Position numbers and translations under genes: made by a program. From Liolophura sinensis (lineage: Eukaryota > Mollusca > Polyplacophora > Chitonida > Chitonidae): a stretch of 64,000 nucleotides of DNA. The notes under the pieces were generated by a model that did no database searches, had not been told where the DNA came from, and worked only from the letters and a program-made list of their open reading frames with translations. Where the stretch lies: assembly GCF_032854445.1 (NCBI RefSeq), contig NC_088297.1:25725915-25789914 (forward strand), written 5' to 3'. Below are positions 1-15,100 of the stretch, one piece after another (the first letter of the stretch is position 1; every line of letters begins with the position of its first letter).

Positions 1-120
1 ATGTCACTGTCCATTCCAATCTCCCACCACACGTGTACGCCGTTGCAGATAAGGCGTACCAGACACTGCGTCTGACAGGTGTCAATCAGTGCTGTGTCGT
101 TAGTGGTGAATCAGGGGCAG
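1..120 (+). CDS. Myosin exon: pre-P-loop and P-loop start
   Basis: The reading frame is open from base 3. It encodes [13 protein letters not shown] followed by the P-loop GESGAG, which is completed by KT in the next exon. The exon ends in phase 1 before GTAAGA. Its 5' end may lie outside the window, so this is a partial exon. Confidence 0.9.
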
Positions 121-3100
121 GTAAGAAAACTTGAGGAGATCATTTAACTTTGTCAGGTTGTACAGGTAATGATTGTCAACATTATGTAACTGCACTGCAG
201 TATTTGTGTCTGGGTTTGAAAAATGCTTTCCTTATTTCTTAATGTTTTTTTATGTTATTTTAATTTCCATTGATTGTAGGTAAAACAGAAACGACAAAAT
301 GGCTTGTCCAGCACATTGTGTTCCAGTGCCGCTATCAAAACTCCAACCTACACACAAGGATTATCCAGGTGAGTGATGATAAAATGCTTTGTCTAGCTAC
401 AGTACTGCCTGATCCTAACGGTATACTGTACACGCATCATCCACCCATCCTACGCACATCTTGATCGGACGCGGGGTGGATCCTGCACAGAACTTGATCG
501 GATGTGCGGCGGATCCTATCCGAATCTTGATCAGATGTGGGGCAGATCGTGCGCAAATTATACGATCATGTTGGGTGGGCCATGCGCGGATGGTGGCACC
601 ATCCTCATTGCATCTTACGCTGATCTTGATCGACCGGTACATGCAGACACGTTTACACCATTTTATGGCACATTAGTCTTTGCCTACACGTTAGCTATAA
701 ACATAACACGATGTATCATCAGTTTGCTTACATGGTGACGAGAAAAGTTTTAGTGAATGGTCTATCACTTGGCCAACTCTCATTCATCTAAGCCAGTAAA
801 AGGGTGATCATAGATGGATGGTACACCCATCTTGACCCTATAATCAGCGTGGGTTGTGAACATCTTCCTGTGATATTACGCCCTTCTTACACGAATGTAC
901 TGGTTCACATCCCAGCCAGATATATCTTTAGGATCAAGCAGAACTGTGCTGTTATCCAGCGTCACCATCAAAACTCCAATCTTAACAAGCATTATACAGG
1001 TGAGTGACCAATTGTCTTGGTTACATCAACACATTTACATGAACATTTTTACACCAAACACATTAATATTAAACATGTTTACATCAAACACATGTACACT
1101 CAGCATGTTTACATCAAACACATTTACACTTAACATGTTTACATCAAACACATGTACACTCAGCATGTTTACATCAAACACATTTACACTTAACATGTTT
1201 ACATCAAACACATTGAATCTCAGCATGTTTACATCAAACACATTTACACTTAACATGTTTACATCAAACACATTTACATTAAACATGTTTACATCAAACA
1301 CATTTACACTCAGCATGTTTACATCAAACACATTTACACTTAACATGTTTACATCAAACACATTTACACTCAGCATGTTTACATCAAACAGATGTAAACT
1401 TACCATGTTCACATCAAACAGATGTAAACTCAGCATGTTTATGCAAACACATTTACACTTAACATGTTTACATTAAACACATTTAACTTAACATGTTTGG
1501 ATCAACAACATTTACATGAAACATGTTGGAAGTTATGAAGTAAGGTACATGTAGGTATTAAAAAGCTTTGCCTGTTTGTTTCTGATTATAAGTTTTGTTC
1601 TGACAACATCCATGAGTTTTTACCAGAATTAAAAGCATATTAATTAACTACAGGTAAATCCTCTCCTGGAGGCGTTTGGCAATGCAGAGACATTGATGAA
1701 TAGAAACTCCAGTCGCTTTGGCAAATTCATAGAACTCTCCTTCACGCAAGATGGCTCCCTATACAGAGGTGGGTTTAGACAACTTATGTGGGTGAATACT
1801 GTGAAAAAATAATTGATAAAACCAGACTTCTCCATTAATTCAGTTATGCAACCTTAAAGTCGGCTAAATGACAGCTCTTGTTGTGTTCAAAACATTGGGT
1901 ATTGATGTGTTTTAAGAAAAAAGAACGCCATACACACATTTGGATATAAATATCCCCTCCCTCCTTCCTCCAATATAGTGTCAACATGACAGCAGTCGGA
2001 TAAGAGAAAAATTCCCACATAAACGGCCAAAAAGAAAGTGAAAAAGGATGCTGATAAAGTCATGTTTGTTTTTATACATTCAGCCAAATTGGACGAGTAT
2101 TTGTTGGAGAAAAGTCGAGTTGTCTCTCAAGGTAAAGATGAGAAAAACTTCCACGTGTTTTACGCCATGTTTGCTGGACTTACCTCCCTTGAGCAGAGAA
2201 AATTGGCATTGGAACCTCCTGACAACTACAGGTATTGCTAATCTTAGCCCTAAACTTAATCCTGTTTAAATTAGAAACAAGCATTTAAATTAATTTTCAA
2301 GTTTTAACTTAAGTCAAAACTGGTTCATGGAATCATAGAAAGTGTAAATTCCCCAAAATGACAGTATTATAACCTGAATGTACTTAAAGGAAAAGGTCTC
2401 CAGAAATCGCAGTAGGCTTCACTAAATAAACCCCTCAAAACTATGCATAAACATGTTTTCATATATTTTTTTAGATTTTTGTGAAAGGAGTTAAAGGTGT
2501 TCCAACATTTGAATTCTAGTTATTCTAAATTCTAGAGTTTAGGAACTCTGATGTCACTGGAAGTTTTTTCAACTTCACAACACTGAATGTTGGATTAACA
2601 CTTTTTACCCAGGAGTAAATGATTACTGAAATAAAATTTCCAAAAATTTCTTCCTTCTGGTTAACAATAGGATAAAAATGATGTGACGTCAGAGTTTCCA
2701 GATAACGTCAGTTTGGCTCACAAAGCCCACCGTAGCAGTCAAATATTTGAATGCCTTTCAGCACTCAAACATCTTGAAAAATAAATGAAAGTATTTGTAC
2801 GCAGAGTTTTCAGTTGTCTGCATGATGAACTTCATATTTTAGCTTTCTTTTACTTTAAACAATATTCTAAAATGACGTCCATCAATCTGCTGTTTTCTGA
2901 GTTTGTCTCGTTTCTGTTCCAGAATACTGCGGTCTCTACGCAGTGGGCCCGTGTTCCCAACAGATGACGTGTACCTGAGCCACAAGGAGCAGTACGCCCA
3001 CCTGTACAGGGTTATGGAGGACGTGGGCTTTAACCAGCAGGTAGGGTACGCTATACCATACAGAACAAATAGAACCATCTACCTGGACTGGCCTGCTATA

Positions 3101-6100
3101 TTTGCGACTTTAGTTTCAAATAGGAAGACAGAATAAACACCCTTTATACCTCATGGTCAAGTTTTCGTCCATACCAAATTATTGTATGCTTTTAACCTGA
3201 CCCTACAACCCGTGTTGCTTCTTACGATGAGGGCAGTCCTGATTTGCTCAGGTTGTGACAAAAGCCACGTTTTCCAACTGAAACAAATCCATTACAAGAC
3301 GTCCATTTAAAACATAGGCTTCATTATGATGTGTTTTAATTTTTACCCTGTATGTTCAGTTGATACTCTGTGATATTTGTCAGTGTATCTCTCATCTTTC
3401 TTTGACATAGTAAGACAGCCATTTAACCACCTGAGCCACCATAGGCAACAAGTTCTCTGATGAATCACAAAATACCGATCTGCCTGTCTGTTGTAGGACA
3501 TCAATATGATATATGCGCTGCTGGCTGCTGTGTTACACGTGGCTAATATAGACTTCATTCCCGAGGAAGATAACGAAGGGGTTTATATTATCAATGAGTA
3601 TGAATTGGACATAGGTAAGGGCTAACGAGTTAAAGGTGACTATCTAATCACTAAATCTGAAAAATTGTTGTCCTAAATAATTCATTGTTTCTGGGGTCTT
3701 GATGTATTTACACGGTTAACAGCACCTATTGGTGTGGTTTTCCATGAAGGTCTCATGTGACAACTTGCCTTTCATGCGAGTGTGTCACATGTGGCCAGGT
3801 TCGTCAGTGATGTTCCAAAGCCCTTTACTTTGCTCATGACCAGGCACTCAGGTTTTTCCACTCATAAAAATGACCCGTATCACATATTTAAGTTGAGAAA
3901 TTCTCGAATAGAACAATGTTAAGCAATCAATCCATCAATCAGGCTACTCAATTAATCGACATGCTAGCCTAGGTTTGTATATAATCATATTCTCAGGTTC
4001 TCAATTGGCAACTGTTACCATAGAACTGAATTCTTTATTTACTGTTGGGTTTAGATTTTCAGTTTTGAGAGAGAGAAGGTTGTGCATTTTCTCCTTTACA
4101 CTTTTTTTTTCTTGACTGTGTGTACATGTATATGAATTGCATTGATTGTATATACAAAGCCCTCACACCATAATGTGGACATTGGTGTTCTCTTGAGTAT
4201 GGCGTAAAACACCAATGAAATAAATAAATATGTAAATAAATATATACATGTATACCTGTGTGTACACTCTGTGTACAAATCTTACTTGTGTTTATGAATG
4301 TGATGAAAATGACAGTTTCCTTAGCAGTGCTTGGGTTGCTTTTCAGCCTCGAGTTTGCTGGGCTTAAATGTGGAGGATCTGATCAACGTGCTGATATCAA
4401 ACACAGCTACAGTGAGAGGTAATTAAGGAACAAATGCTTGTCTAAAGAGTTACAATAACATATACAGTGTTCTAACATTTGATTATTTCACACTTTCACA
4501 AACAGCAAGGAGTACACAAATTAATTTGGAGCTGTCTGTCCGTTAGTTTGTCTGTTGGTTTGTCTGTCTGTTGGTTTGTCTGTCCGTTAGTTTGTCTGTC
4601 TGTTAGTTTGTCTGTCCGTTAGTTTGTCTGTTCAACTTTGATCTCCATGCAGATAATGTCTCTGCAACTATTGACTAATTTTGGTAAAACTAGGTTTGCA
4701 GTTTCATTTCTTGGTCTTTTACGTTTCTATTTAACCTGAACAGATTATTTTGGTTTGAATGCTGTACCTTTTGTTTTTGTTAATGTTCACTTTCAGGGGA
4801 AAGAATCATGAGCATGAAAAATCTCCACCAGGCAAATGATGGGCGTGATGCCCTGGCTAAGGCGGTCTACAGTCGCCTGTTCAGCTGGATCGTCAGGCAA
4901 ATCAACCTCCTGTTGGAACCCTCAGAGGACAGGTAAAGTGGTGGATACAGCATTTCACCTTAAGTTTGCTACATTTTGCTTCACTCTTACTGATTGATCC
5001 ACTATGGAGGACTACTACAGAGTAAACCTCCTGTTGGAACCCTCAGAGGACAGGTAAAACATTGGATACTGCATTTCACCTTAAGTTTGCTACGTTTTGC
5101 TTCACTCTTACTGATTGATCCACTATGGAGGACTACTTCAGAGTAAACCTCCTGTTGGAACCCTCAGAGGACAGGTAAAGTGGTGGATACTGCATTTCAC
5201 CTTAAGTTTGCTACGTTTTGCTTCACTCTTACTGATTGATCCACTATGGAGGACTACTTCAGAGTAAACCTCCTGTTGGAACCCTCAGAGGACAGGTAAA
5301 ACATTGGATACTGCATTTGCCCTTAAGTTTGCTACGTTTTGCTTCACTCTTACCGATTGATCCGCTATGGAGGACTACTTCAGAGTAAACCTCCTGTTGG
5401 AACCCTCAGAGGACAGGTAAAGTGGTGGATACAGCATTTCACCTTAAGTTTGCTACATTTTGCTTCACTCTTACTGATTGATCCACTATGGAGGACTACT
5501 ACAGAGTAAACCTCCTGTTGGAACCCTCAGAGGACAGGTAAAACATTGGATACTGCATTTCACCTTAAGTTTGCTACGTTTTGCTTCACTCTTACTGATT
5601 GATCCACTATGGAGGACTACTACAGAGTAAACCTCCTGTTGGAACCCTCAGAGGACAGGTAAAGTGGTGGATACTGCATTTCACCTTAAGTTTGCTACGT
5701 TTTGCTTCACTCTTACTGATTGATCCACTATGGAGGACTACTTCAGAGTAAACCTCCTGTTGGAACCCTCAGAGGACAGGTAAAGTGGTGGATACTGCAT
5801 TTCACCTTAAGTTTGCTACGTTTTGCTTCACTCTTACTGATTGATCCACTATGGAGGACTACTTCAGAGTAAACCTCCTGTTGGAACCCTCAGAGGACAG
5901 GTAAAGTGGTGGATACTGCATTTCACCTTAAGTTTGCTACGTTTTGCTTCACTCTTACTGATTGATCCACTATGGGGGACTACTTCAGAGTGTTTTGTGA
6001 ACTTTGATTAGTGGCTTATCAGAAAATCATAGATGTAGGTGTTGGCCTGAGATGTATTATATCATGGCCATTATGTGCTTTTGACAGCTGATTTTTACAT

Positions 6101-9100
6101 ATACCAAACTTTAGGTGAAATAGGGTAATGATAATAACACAGTGTGGCTATAATAATAATAACGGTACAAATAATAATAATACAGTATGGTTATAATAAT
6201 AATAACTATACAAATAATAATAATAATAATACAGTATGGTTATAATAATAATAACTATACAAATAATAATAATACAGTATGGTTATAATGATAATAACTA
6301 TACAAATAATAATACACTATGGTTACAATAATAATAGCTATACAAATAATAATAATACAGTATGGTTATAATAATAATAGCTATACAAATAATAATAATA
6401 ACTATAATAATCCAAAATTTTGTTAAAACGTCTCATCCCAATTTTTCTTCTGTAGGCCAGTGGTTGACAAGAGAGATCTTCGGCACATTGGAATCTTAGA
6501 CATGGCTGGATTTGAAAACTTCCCCATCAACAGTTTCGAGCAGCTTTGTATCAACATCGCCAATGAACAGCTTCAGTTCTATTTCAACCAGCATGTGTTT
6601 TCATGGGAGTTTCAGTCGTACCTGAATGAAGGCATCAAGCACCCAAAGATAAAGTACAACAACAACAAGCCTCTGCTGGACCTGTTTTTGGAGGTACATG
6701 TACTGATTTGTGTTTTGTTGCAAAGGATATTGGTTAAGCTCCTTACATTTGACCAAATTGACCCTGAGTTCAAATCCAGCTGTTGCTGACTTAACATTGT
6801 CTTTTGTACACATGCATACCAAGCACAGATATTTCCCTGTCTATCCTATTAAATGATTACTAGATAAAAGAAATGTTCTTGAGCACAATGTTCAAACCAG
6901 TAACACAGACAAATTTGTACATCTAGGATTCTCTCTGATGGTTGCATTGAGACATTGTGGCAGGAGGTTTGTTTCGTTCTGTGCGTGCATTATTTTGTAT
7001 TTTCAAATTCTCAAACCTACACAAAGGTAGATTTCCTTTTATTTTGTTGACGTTGTTGACGAGCAGGTTTTACATGTATTTCAGTGGTAAGGAGGACATG
7101 ACACCCAGCCACCCAGGCACATGAGGTGTGAGTTTAACCCTGGCCTAGGACAGGGAATTTGTAGATTCCCAGCAATCATTGTTTATGATGGTGCGTGGTT
7201 ACCATTGGTAACTTGCCAAATAAATGTGATTTAACTGAGAGACTCTCAAACCCTCGGTTTCCTCCAACCATAAAACTGATTGCTATTGAATACAAGTGAA
7301 AACGGTAAAACTACAATCATATATATATATATAAATGTTTACATGTATTTATGAACAGCGCCCCCTGGGATTGTTCAGCCTTCTAGATGAAGAGTGCAAG
7401 TTTCCAAAATCTACTGACAGCACGCTGGTGGACAAGCTCAACAAGAACCTGACCAAGAGTGCTTACTACAAAAAATCTAAACACAGAGATCTGGCCTTCA
7501 CAATACAGCATTATGCAGGACAGGTAATGAGGAATTCTGGGATTGAATGCATGGGAATGACCTTAGAAAACCTTATCTTTTCTCAGCCAGTTAAGATGGA
7601 TGTACCGTCCACTTACATATTAATTACTAATCATGATTTTGTCATCATTTTATCAATTTATTAGACACTTTTAATTACATATATGGTATCAGTAGTCCTC
7701 CTGCCTCACCCAATATGAAGGTGACTGACACCGTATATTTCTGTATCCTATCACTGAGTAATCATGTAACAAATTTATCCTGCAAAGACCCATCATTTCA
7801 GTGCAGAAGACAGCTTCAGCTACATGTTACCATTGTATTCACAATCCATGGAAGGGAGATAACCAACTCACCAGACATATTTGAGGTTGTCCGCAGGATT
7901 AGAGAATATATCTGCACCCCACGTGACCATTGTTGTCCAATGAAAAGCGGAGTGTTGTGTATGATGTGGGATAAATTCATATACATGTATATAAGACCTC
8001 TGATGGATACACATCAGGCTACATATATGTCCCTTCTAAAAAGTAGAAAATTTTGTATTGAACTATGGGCGACTGATAAATTAATGTAAAAGTGGCCATT
8101 AACAAGATTCCTTTTTATTGCCGGAAGATGAAAGACAGGCAGTCTACATGTAAATCTTATCAAAAGGGATTAAAAGATTCAGCAAGGAACATGTGTTCAC
8201 CAGAGCAAGTTACAAATCAAGTTCAAGTAGAGAGCTGTTTCGTCTGTTCTCAACAAAATTGTGTCCAATTTATTCTGTTCTATTGATGGCTCAAGTCAAG
8301 TGGGGGCATGTATTTCAATAGCTATACATAGAGAATGTTTGCTACTGAAGGATTGTAGGAAGATGGTCAGTATAATCTGTGTGTTTGTCATCCATTTTAG
8401 GTTCGCTACGAAGCTGCAGGTTTCCTGGAGAAGAATCGCGATACGTTAAGTTTGAACCTGATAGATATTCTACAGCGTAGTGCCAGCTGGATCGTACATG
8501 ACCTGTTTACTGCCAGGCTCAGTGATACAGGCACTTTAGATGTCAGGTAGGCACTACTTTGTTTTTACTTTTTGAAATTGTCGAAATAATTTCTTGGTCA
8601 ATGTGACGAAAATAATCTCAATTTCAGATCCACACATTGAAGAGTTTGTGGTACAAATAGTATATTGTCTGAATATACGTATAGAAAAAAAAAAGTCAAA
8701 TTTGGAATATTTCCTGTAAAGCCCTTGGAATTTAAATGGGGCTTTCTCAGTCTCTTCTTTATGAAAAAAAATTTACATTACATGTACATGTAGCTTCTGT
8801 GTTTAATGAGAATGTCTTTCAAACTAAGTATGGGATATACATAAAATATATTTCACTTTTCATTTATTATAAATATCCATTGAGTACTTTTCAAGTGAAG
8901 CATTGGTCATTTTGATTTTAGAGCGTTTGCTCGTGGGAGAAGCAAAGACGCCATCTTGGAATGCAAACCACCGGACATGGCTAAATACGCAGACCAGAGT
9001 TTGTCGCGGAAAGCCAGTAAAAAACTCAAACAAAAGTAAAAATACCCACATAAAAGTTACTTCTTCCACCTCATGGAAAAGTCTCAGATACCTCGTCCAA

Positions 9101-12100
9101 AAGCTCGTCCAAAACCTTTATAAAAGTCATTCAGAAATGTCGTGTTACATCTGTATGAATGATTATGGCTGATCACTATTTCAGTGAATTGCAAATTGTT
9201 TTTTTTTGTCTGTGAATGTGTTGTTACCATTTTACGTGAAGTTGAACGTTATTTAGCAGGCCAAATTTTAGTTGTTATTGTTTTATTTGTGAGTAGATTC
9301 CATTACTGGTAAAGTCATTTTTGTCTATCTTAAAATATGTATAGAAATATAAATTAAATGTTATATGCTAACCTGAAATAACTTTAAGGATATCTTTCAA
9401 ATGAGAATTTTATAATGGTTTGAGGAGGCTATATGTGAATTGATGCCAAAAAGAGGGTTCAAAACCAAGGGGAGATCTCCACCCTTTTCAAACAAGCATG
9501 TAATTATGATATATGTTAGTACGTAAGAGATAAAAGATTTTGTAAAAAATTTGAAACAGTTAAAAATCGGAAAAATTTTGTTTATATTATCTGAGACTTG
9601 ACCAGAGGTGTCATAATTATCTCCCCTGTCACTCCACTCTCCTGGCTTGGGGCTCTGTTATATACTCACCCACTATAACCTGACTGTATTCACATCTCTT
9701 CCTGCTGCTTGTTCAGTATCGTAGGTAGCCTTAATAATTATAATATTAATGATAATAATAATATTAATAATTGAGCAGAAATGAGTCCATATACGTATAT
9801 TTATATATTTAGATTGGTGACCATCGGTAAGAGAAGTTACTGTCTCATATGTGCACCCCACCTTATTAGATGAAAACCTTTCTGTTTTTTTTATTTATTT
9901 ATTTGATTGGTGTTTTACGCCGTACGTAAGAAAATTTCACATATACGACGGCCAGCATTATGGTAGGAGGAAACTGGGGAGAACCAGGGGAAACCCACGA
10001 CCATCCACAGGTTGCTGGGAGATCTGTGTTTTTTGTATTTGAGAAGAAGAATATTTCAAGTCAACTTGCCATGTTTGGTGGCGCTGATTTTGATGTAAGA
10101 GCATATCCTAGCCTTCCAGAGAACCGAGAACTAAGATGCATCTGTTCTATGCATCTGAAAATTCTAAACCAGCATGGAAATGCTTATGATAATGTCTAAA
10201 TGAAGAGGATGTCTAAACATCAGTGACAATCTTAAAATTAAAATTAAGGAAGGCTTGTCAGCAAATGAAGATGACAGCCAATCTCAGGAGTGGCAATCTC
10301 GAGACAAAATTACATCAAGCAGAAATCACAAAGTCCATAGGAAAATAACGTATTAAAATATGAATGAAAATATCTAAATGAAGGTGACATCCAATATTAA
10401 TGACAATCTATTGTTGAAGCGACATCATCAAAACATGAAGGACATTGGCCAAATGGTGGTAATGTCATCAAACATTCAGCACAGCTCATATGTTAGCCGT
10501 CTTCCTCCTCAGCCATACGTGGGAAGGTCTGGCAGCAACCTGTGTATAATCGTGGATTTCCCCAGGGTCCTGCCGAGTTTCCTCCCACCACAATGTGGAA
10601 GACTGTTGTCTAGATGAAATATATGCATTATTGAGTATGGCATAAAACACCAGATAAAAATAAATAAATAAACGAATGAAATGAATTATCGCTGCTTAAT
10701 GCTTTGCATGTGAAGTTGCATGTACCTGCTGTATAATGATGCTTACCAGAGACTCTCACATGAACAGTCACAGAATTAAAGTGCAATTGAACTAATCTGA
10801 AAAGTTCATGTCGCTCGTACCATACGGTAAATCTCAATCAAACAATACTAACCAGACAGTCAGCTGAAGCCTAAACTAACCTGTTTCAATACTAGGTTTT
10901 GTCGGCTACTACGTCAGTATCTTCCATTTTTTTGATTAATCATACAAGGTATGAGGGGGTTAGCATGCCAGTGTGGCGCAGTGACCCAGGAGCCTCCGTG
11001 GCCGAGGGGGTTAGCATGCCAGTGCAGCACAGTGACCCAGGAGCCTCTCACCAATGCAATCACTGCATGTTCAATTCCAGCTGGCTTCCTCTCCGGCCGT
11101 ACATTGGAAGGCCTATCAGCAACCTGAGGGTGGTCCTGGGTTTCCCTCTGGGCTCTGTCTGGTTTCCACTCACCAGTTTCCTAAGTACAAGCCTATTGGG
11201 TCAGTCGTGGAAGCAAGAATGTTTTCTGACTCAAACAGATAATCACATTGTAGTGAAAATCATGTACATCATTGGTCATGATTTTGGAAGTTTGGAAGCT
11301 CTCTGTATTGAAGTGCTAAATGATATAGTTATAAACCTCTTAACATTTTTATACCTCTGCGGTTCCTTGCTGGCCAAGTGGCAGAGTGTGTTCTCATCTG
11401 AGTCCACTGTCCAGTTTCTGACCAGCAAATCGTTCATGTACTCAATTGCATAGTTAACCTTTAACAGTGACCATGACTCTGCCATTCCTCTCTGACCAGG
11501 TGGTCTAAAGTGTTCTTATTTGAGACCACCAGTTTCTGACCATTGAGATTTTCAAAGCAATCTCTTCAGTTGCTCAAGTACAGAGTTATTTGGGCTTGAA
11601 GAATGGTTTTTTTTTTTTTTTTTTTCGTCTGAATTTAGGAAACAAAAAAAACTTTCCATCTTGTATTTAACTGGGTATTAAGAGGGTGGATTAATTCTGG
11701 TAGGGCCAGGTATGTCCATGTGTGGACTGTCCACATGTTTTTTCCCTCGTGTGGGCTGTCCACATGTGGGCTACCCATGTGTGGACTGTCCACGTGTGGG
11801 CTACCCGCATGTGGACTGTCTGCGTGTGGGCTGTCCACGTGTGGGCTACCCGTGTGTGGACTGTCCACGTGTAGGCTACCCATGTGTGGACTGTCCACGT
11901 GTGGGCTACCCGCATGTGGACTGTCTGCATGTGGGCTGTGTGGACTGTCCACGTGTTGGCTACCCGCATGTGGACTGTCTGCATGTGAGCTGTGTGCGCT
12001 GTCCGCATGTGGGCTTTCCGCGTGTTCGAGAATACCTGTACAGTACATAAATAAATATAAACAAATACATAAGTATATATACGTGGAGATTTTGTGGTCT

Positions 12101-15100
12101 CTCACCTAATTTGCTTTTGTCTTATTTATCAGCTGATTTTTTATAGTGAGGGTATTAAATGAATATTTATAGAAGAGTAACACAATCTGGTCAAGTACAC
12201 TTACTCGTTCTGATCATTTCAAACTGTCTATGGTTGAAACAAGTAAGATGAACCTCTTTTAAATGTCTTTGAGCTGTTACTAGCTGTATGCGTTAAGGTT
12301 TATTAACGTTTTCCATATTTTCTCATACCTTAAGGAATCACCTTCAATCAAATCGATCTTTATCAAACTGTATGAGTAGAAATATGAGAGATAAATCTTT
12401 GTTGTGTAATGAGAAAATGTTGCACAGTTTGTATTTGGTGTTATCCAGGATGAAGCAGTCTAAGGGATTCCTGGACTCCCCACCCCCGGGGCAAGCCACA
12501 GCAAGCCTTCACTTCAGGGTAAGGACCCTTATGTACATGTACATGCACAGAGTCTGATACAACAACGACAAAACTTTTCATGAAATACCCACAATAAACC
12601 ACTCACCTTTGGCAGGTAAATCCCCACGATAAACCACTCACCTTTGGCAAGTAAATCCCCATGATAAACCACTCACCTTTAGCGGGTAAATATCCACAAT
12701 AAACCACTCACCTTTGGCGGGTAAATATCCACAATAAACCACTCACCTTTGGCGGGTAAATATCCACAATAAACCACTCACCTTTAGCAGGTAAATCCCA
12801 CCGATAAACCACTCACCTTTGGCAAGTAAATCCCCATGATAAACCACTCACCTTTGGCGGGTAAATATCCACAATAAACCACTCACCTTTGGCAGGTAAA
12901 TCCCCACAATAAACCACTCACCTTTGGCAGGTAAATCCCCACGATAAACCACTCACCTTTGGCAAGTAAATCCCCATGATAAACCACTCACCTTTGGCGG
13001 GTAAATATCCACGATAAACCACTCACCTTTAGCAGGTAAATCCCCACGATAAACCACTCACCTTTGGCAGGTAAATAATTAATAAACGGTTAAATGAATG
13101 ATGTAATGGTACGTAAGTAAGTATAATGGTGAAAGTCAGCTGTTAGACAAGATACAGATCAGTCACACAAGCATTGTTCGTTGCATAATGGAAATTCTCA
13201 CTGAGGCTTTACAAATGATTACAAAGGACGATCTACAAATGCCCTACTTGAGGTTGGGATGGAACCACATCCTGTGTGACTCGTCAGTGTTAATGTGGGA
13301 TTAATAGTGTTGTTTGACGAAAAAGATCAAATGAAAAATATATCACATTCTTATGTATTTGTGAGGTACACGAATGTCAATTTAATTCTGTTGTTTTGTC
13401 ATTCAGAATTCCTTGACAGACCTCACAGAGAAGCTGCTACAGGCAGATCCACAGTTTATCAGGTAATCATCTCTGAGGGTAAAACTGTACACCTAGAACA
13501 AAGGGGAATAACCTCTATTGCAAAGGGGGATAACCCAAAAGCGCCACTCAAAATGAAGAGGTACAAGCAAAACATATAGTTTGACTTTTTTCTTGTGTGT
13601 GTTCAGTTGATTGTCTTGGATGACAAGGGACAAGGCTTTGAAGGAAAAGAAAATTTAAAAAAATGACACTATAGGCTGAAAAGAGCCCATTTTTTTCTAT
13701 CTGGTAGGGTCTGCTGCATAATTTTGCGATTTTTTCTCGCCATACACATAAAGACTGAAAACGGCTAAGCAGGCATTAATCGCTGGGGGTGTGTTGCCTC
13801 TCAGCCAGAGAGAGAGTTGTTAAACTTGGAACCTACGTCCAAGATTCTGGTTTCCTTATCGTCAAGCAGAAAAAGAACTGTACTGTTCACTACCTTCTGG
13901 GAAGAAGAGTTCTACTGGAATTTGTACGAACTGCACTTTGGCAGTTTCTGAGGCGCACTGTGGTACATGCAAGAGTGTTTCCCTTGGGTTCTGCCCGGTT
14001 TCCTCTCAGCATTATGCTGGCTGCTGGCGCACACTGGTACATGCAAGAGTGTTTCCCTTGGGTTCTGCCCGGTTTCCTCTCAACATTATGCTGGCCGCTG
14101 GTGCACACTGGTGCATGTAAGAGTGTTTTCCCTGGGTTCTGCCCGGTTTCCTCCCAACATTATGTGGGCCGCTGGCACACACTGGTACATGTAAGAGTGT
14201 TTCCCCTTGGTTCTGCCCGGTTTCCTCCCAACATTATGCGGGCCGCTGGCACACACTGGCACAGGTAAGAGTGTTTCCCCTTGGTTCTGCCCGGTTTACT
14301 TCCAACATTATGCTGGCCGATGGCGCACACTGGTACATGTAAGAGTGTTTCCCCTTGGTTCTGCCCGGTTTCCTCCCAACATTATGCTGGCCGCTGGTAC
14401 ACACTGGTACAGGTTAGAGTGTTTCCCCTGGGTTCTGCCCTGTTTACTTCCAACATTATGCTGGCTGCTGGCGCACACTGGTGCATGTAAGAGTGTTTCC
14501 CCTTGGTTCTGTCCGGTTTCCTCCCAACATTATGCTGGCTGCTGGCGCACACTGGTACCTGCAAGAGTGTTTCCCCTGGGTTCTGCCCGGTTTCCTCTCA
14601 ACATTATGCTGGCCGCTGGCGCACACTGGTGCATGTAAGAGTGTTTTCCCTTGTTTCTGCCTGGTTTCCTCCCAACATTATACGGGCCGCTGGTACACAC
14701 TGGTACAGGTAAGAGTGTTTCCCCTGGGTTCTACCCTGCTTACTTCCAACATCATGCTGGCTGCTGGCTTACACTGGTACATGTAAAAGTTTATTATTCT
14801 GGAGTACAGCGTAAAACACCAATCAAATGAATAAAAGACAATTATACATGTAAATATTATATAGTGGAATGAGAAATAATTTATCTTAGTTCCGCAGTTT
14901 TGTGTCACCACTTCGTTGTTTTATTGGTCAACCTCTTCATGTGTGAACCCAAACATAAATCTGCCATCCTGTCAGACAGTCTCTTGTGCCTTTGCCAGGT
15001 GTATCAAACCAAACGCTGACAAAGCGGCTAGACTGTTTGTCCCTGAGCTCGTTATGGATCAGCTTAGATACACAGGTGTGTTAGAGACAACACGGATCAG

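Larger units (their letters stand above)
9018..12448. other. 3.4-kb myosin intron with SINEs and a minisatellite
   Basis: Holds SINE copies at 9890-10022, 10478-10672 and 10951-11180, a T-run near 11610, and a 30-bp array at 11708-12020. The rest is unfeatured AT-rich DNA. Confidence 0.75.

Noticed and set aside
3400-3445. tRNA-like string on the minus strand (GGTGGCTCAGGTGGTTAAAT)
   Set aside because: No B box or fold follows at the right distance; at most a SINE scrap.
7715-8286. Two adjacent open frames as extra myosin exons
   Set aside because: Protein text is not myosin-like, and exons 7359 and 8401 join in phase with continuous conserved motor sequence (HYAGQ to VRYEAAGF).
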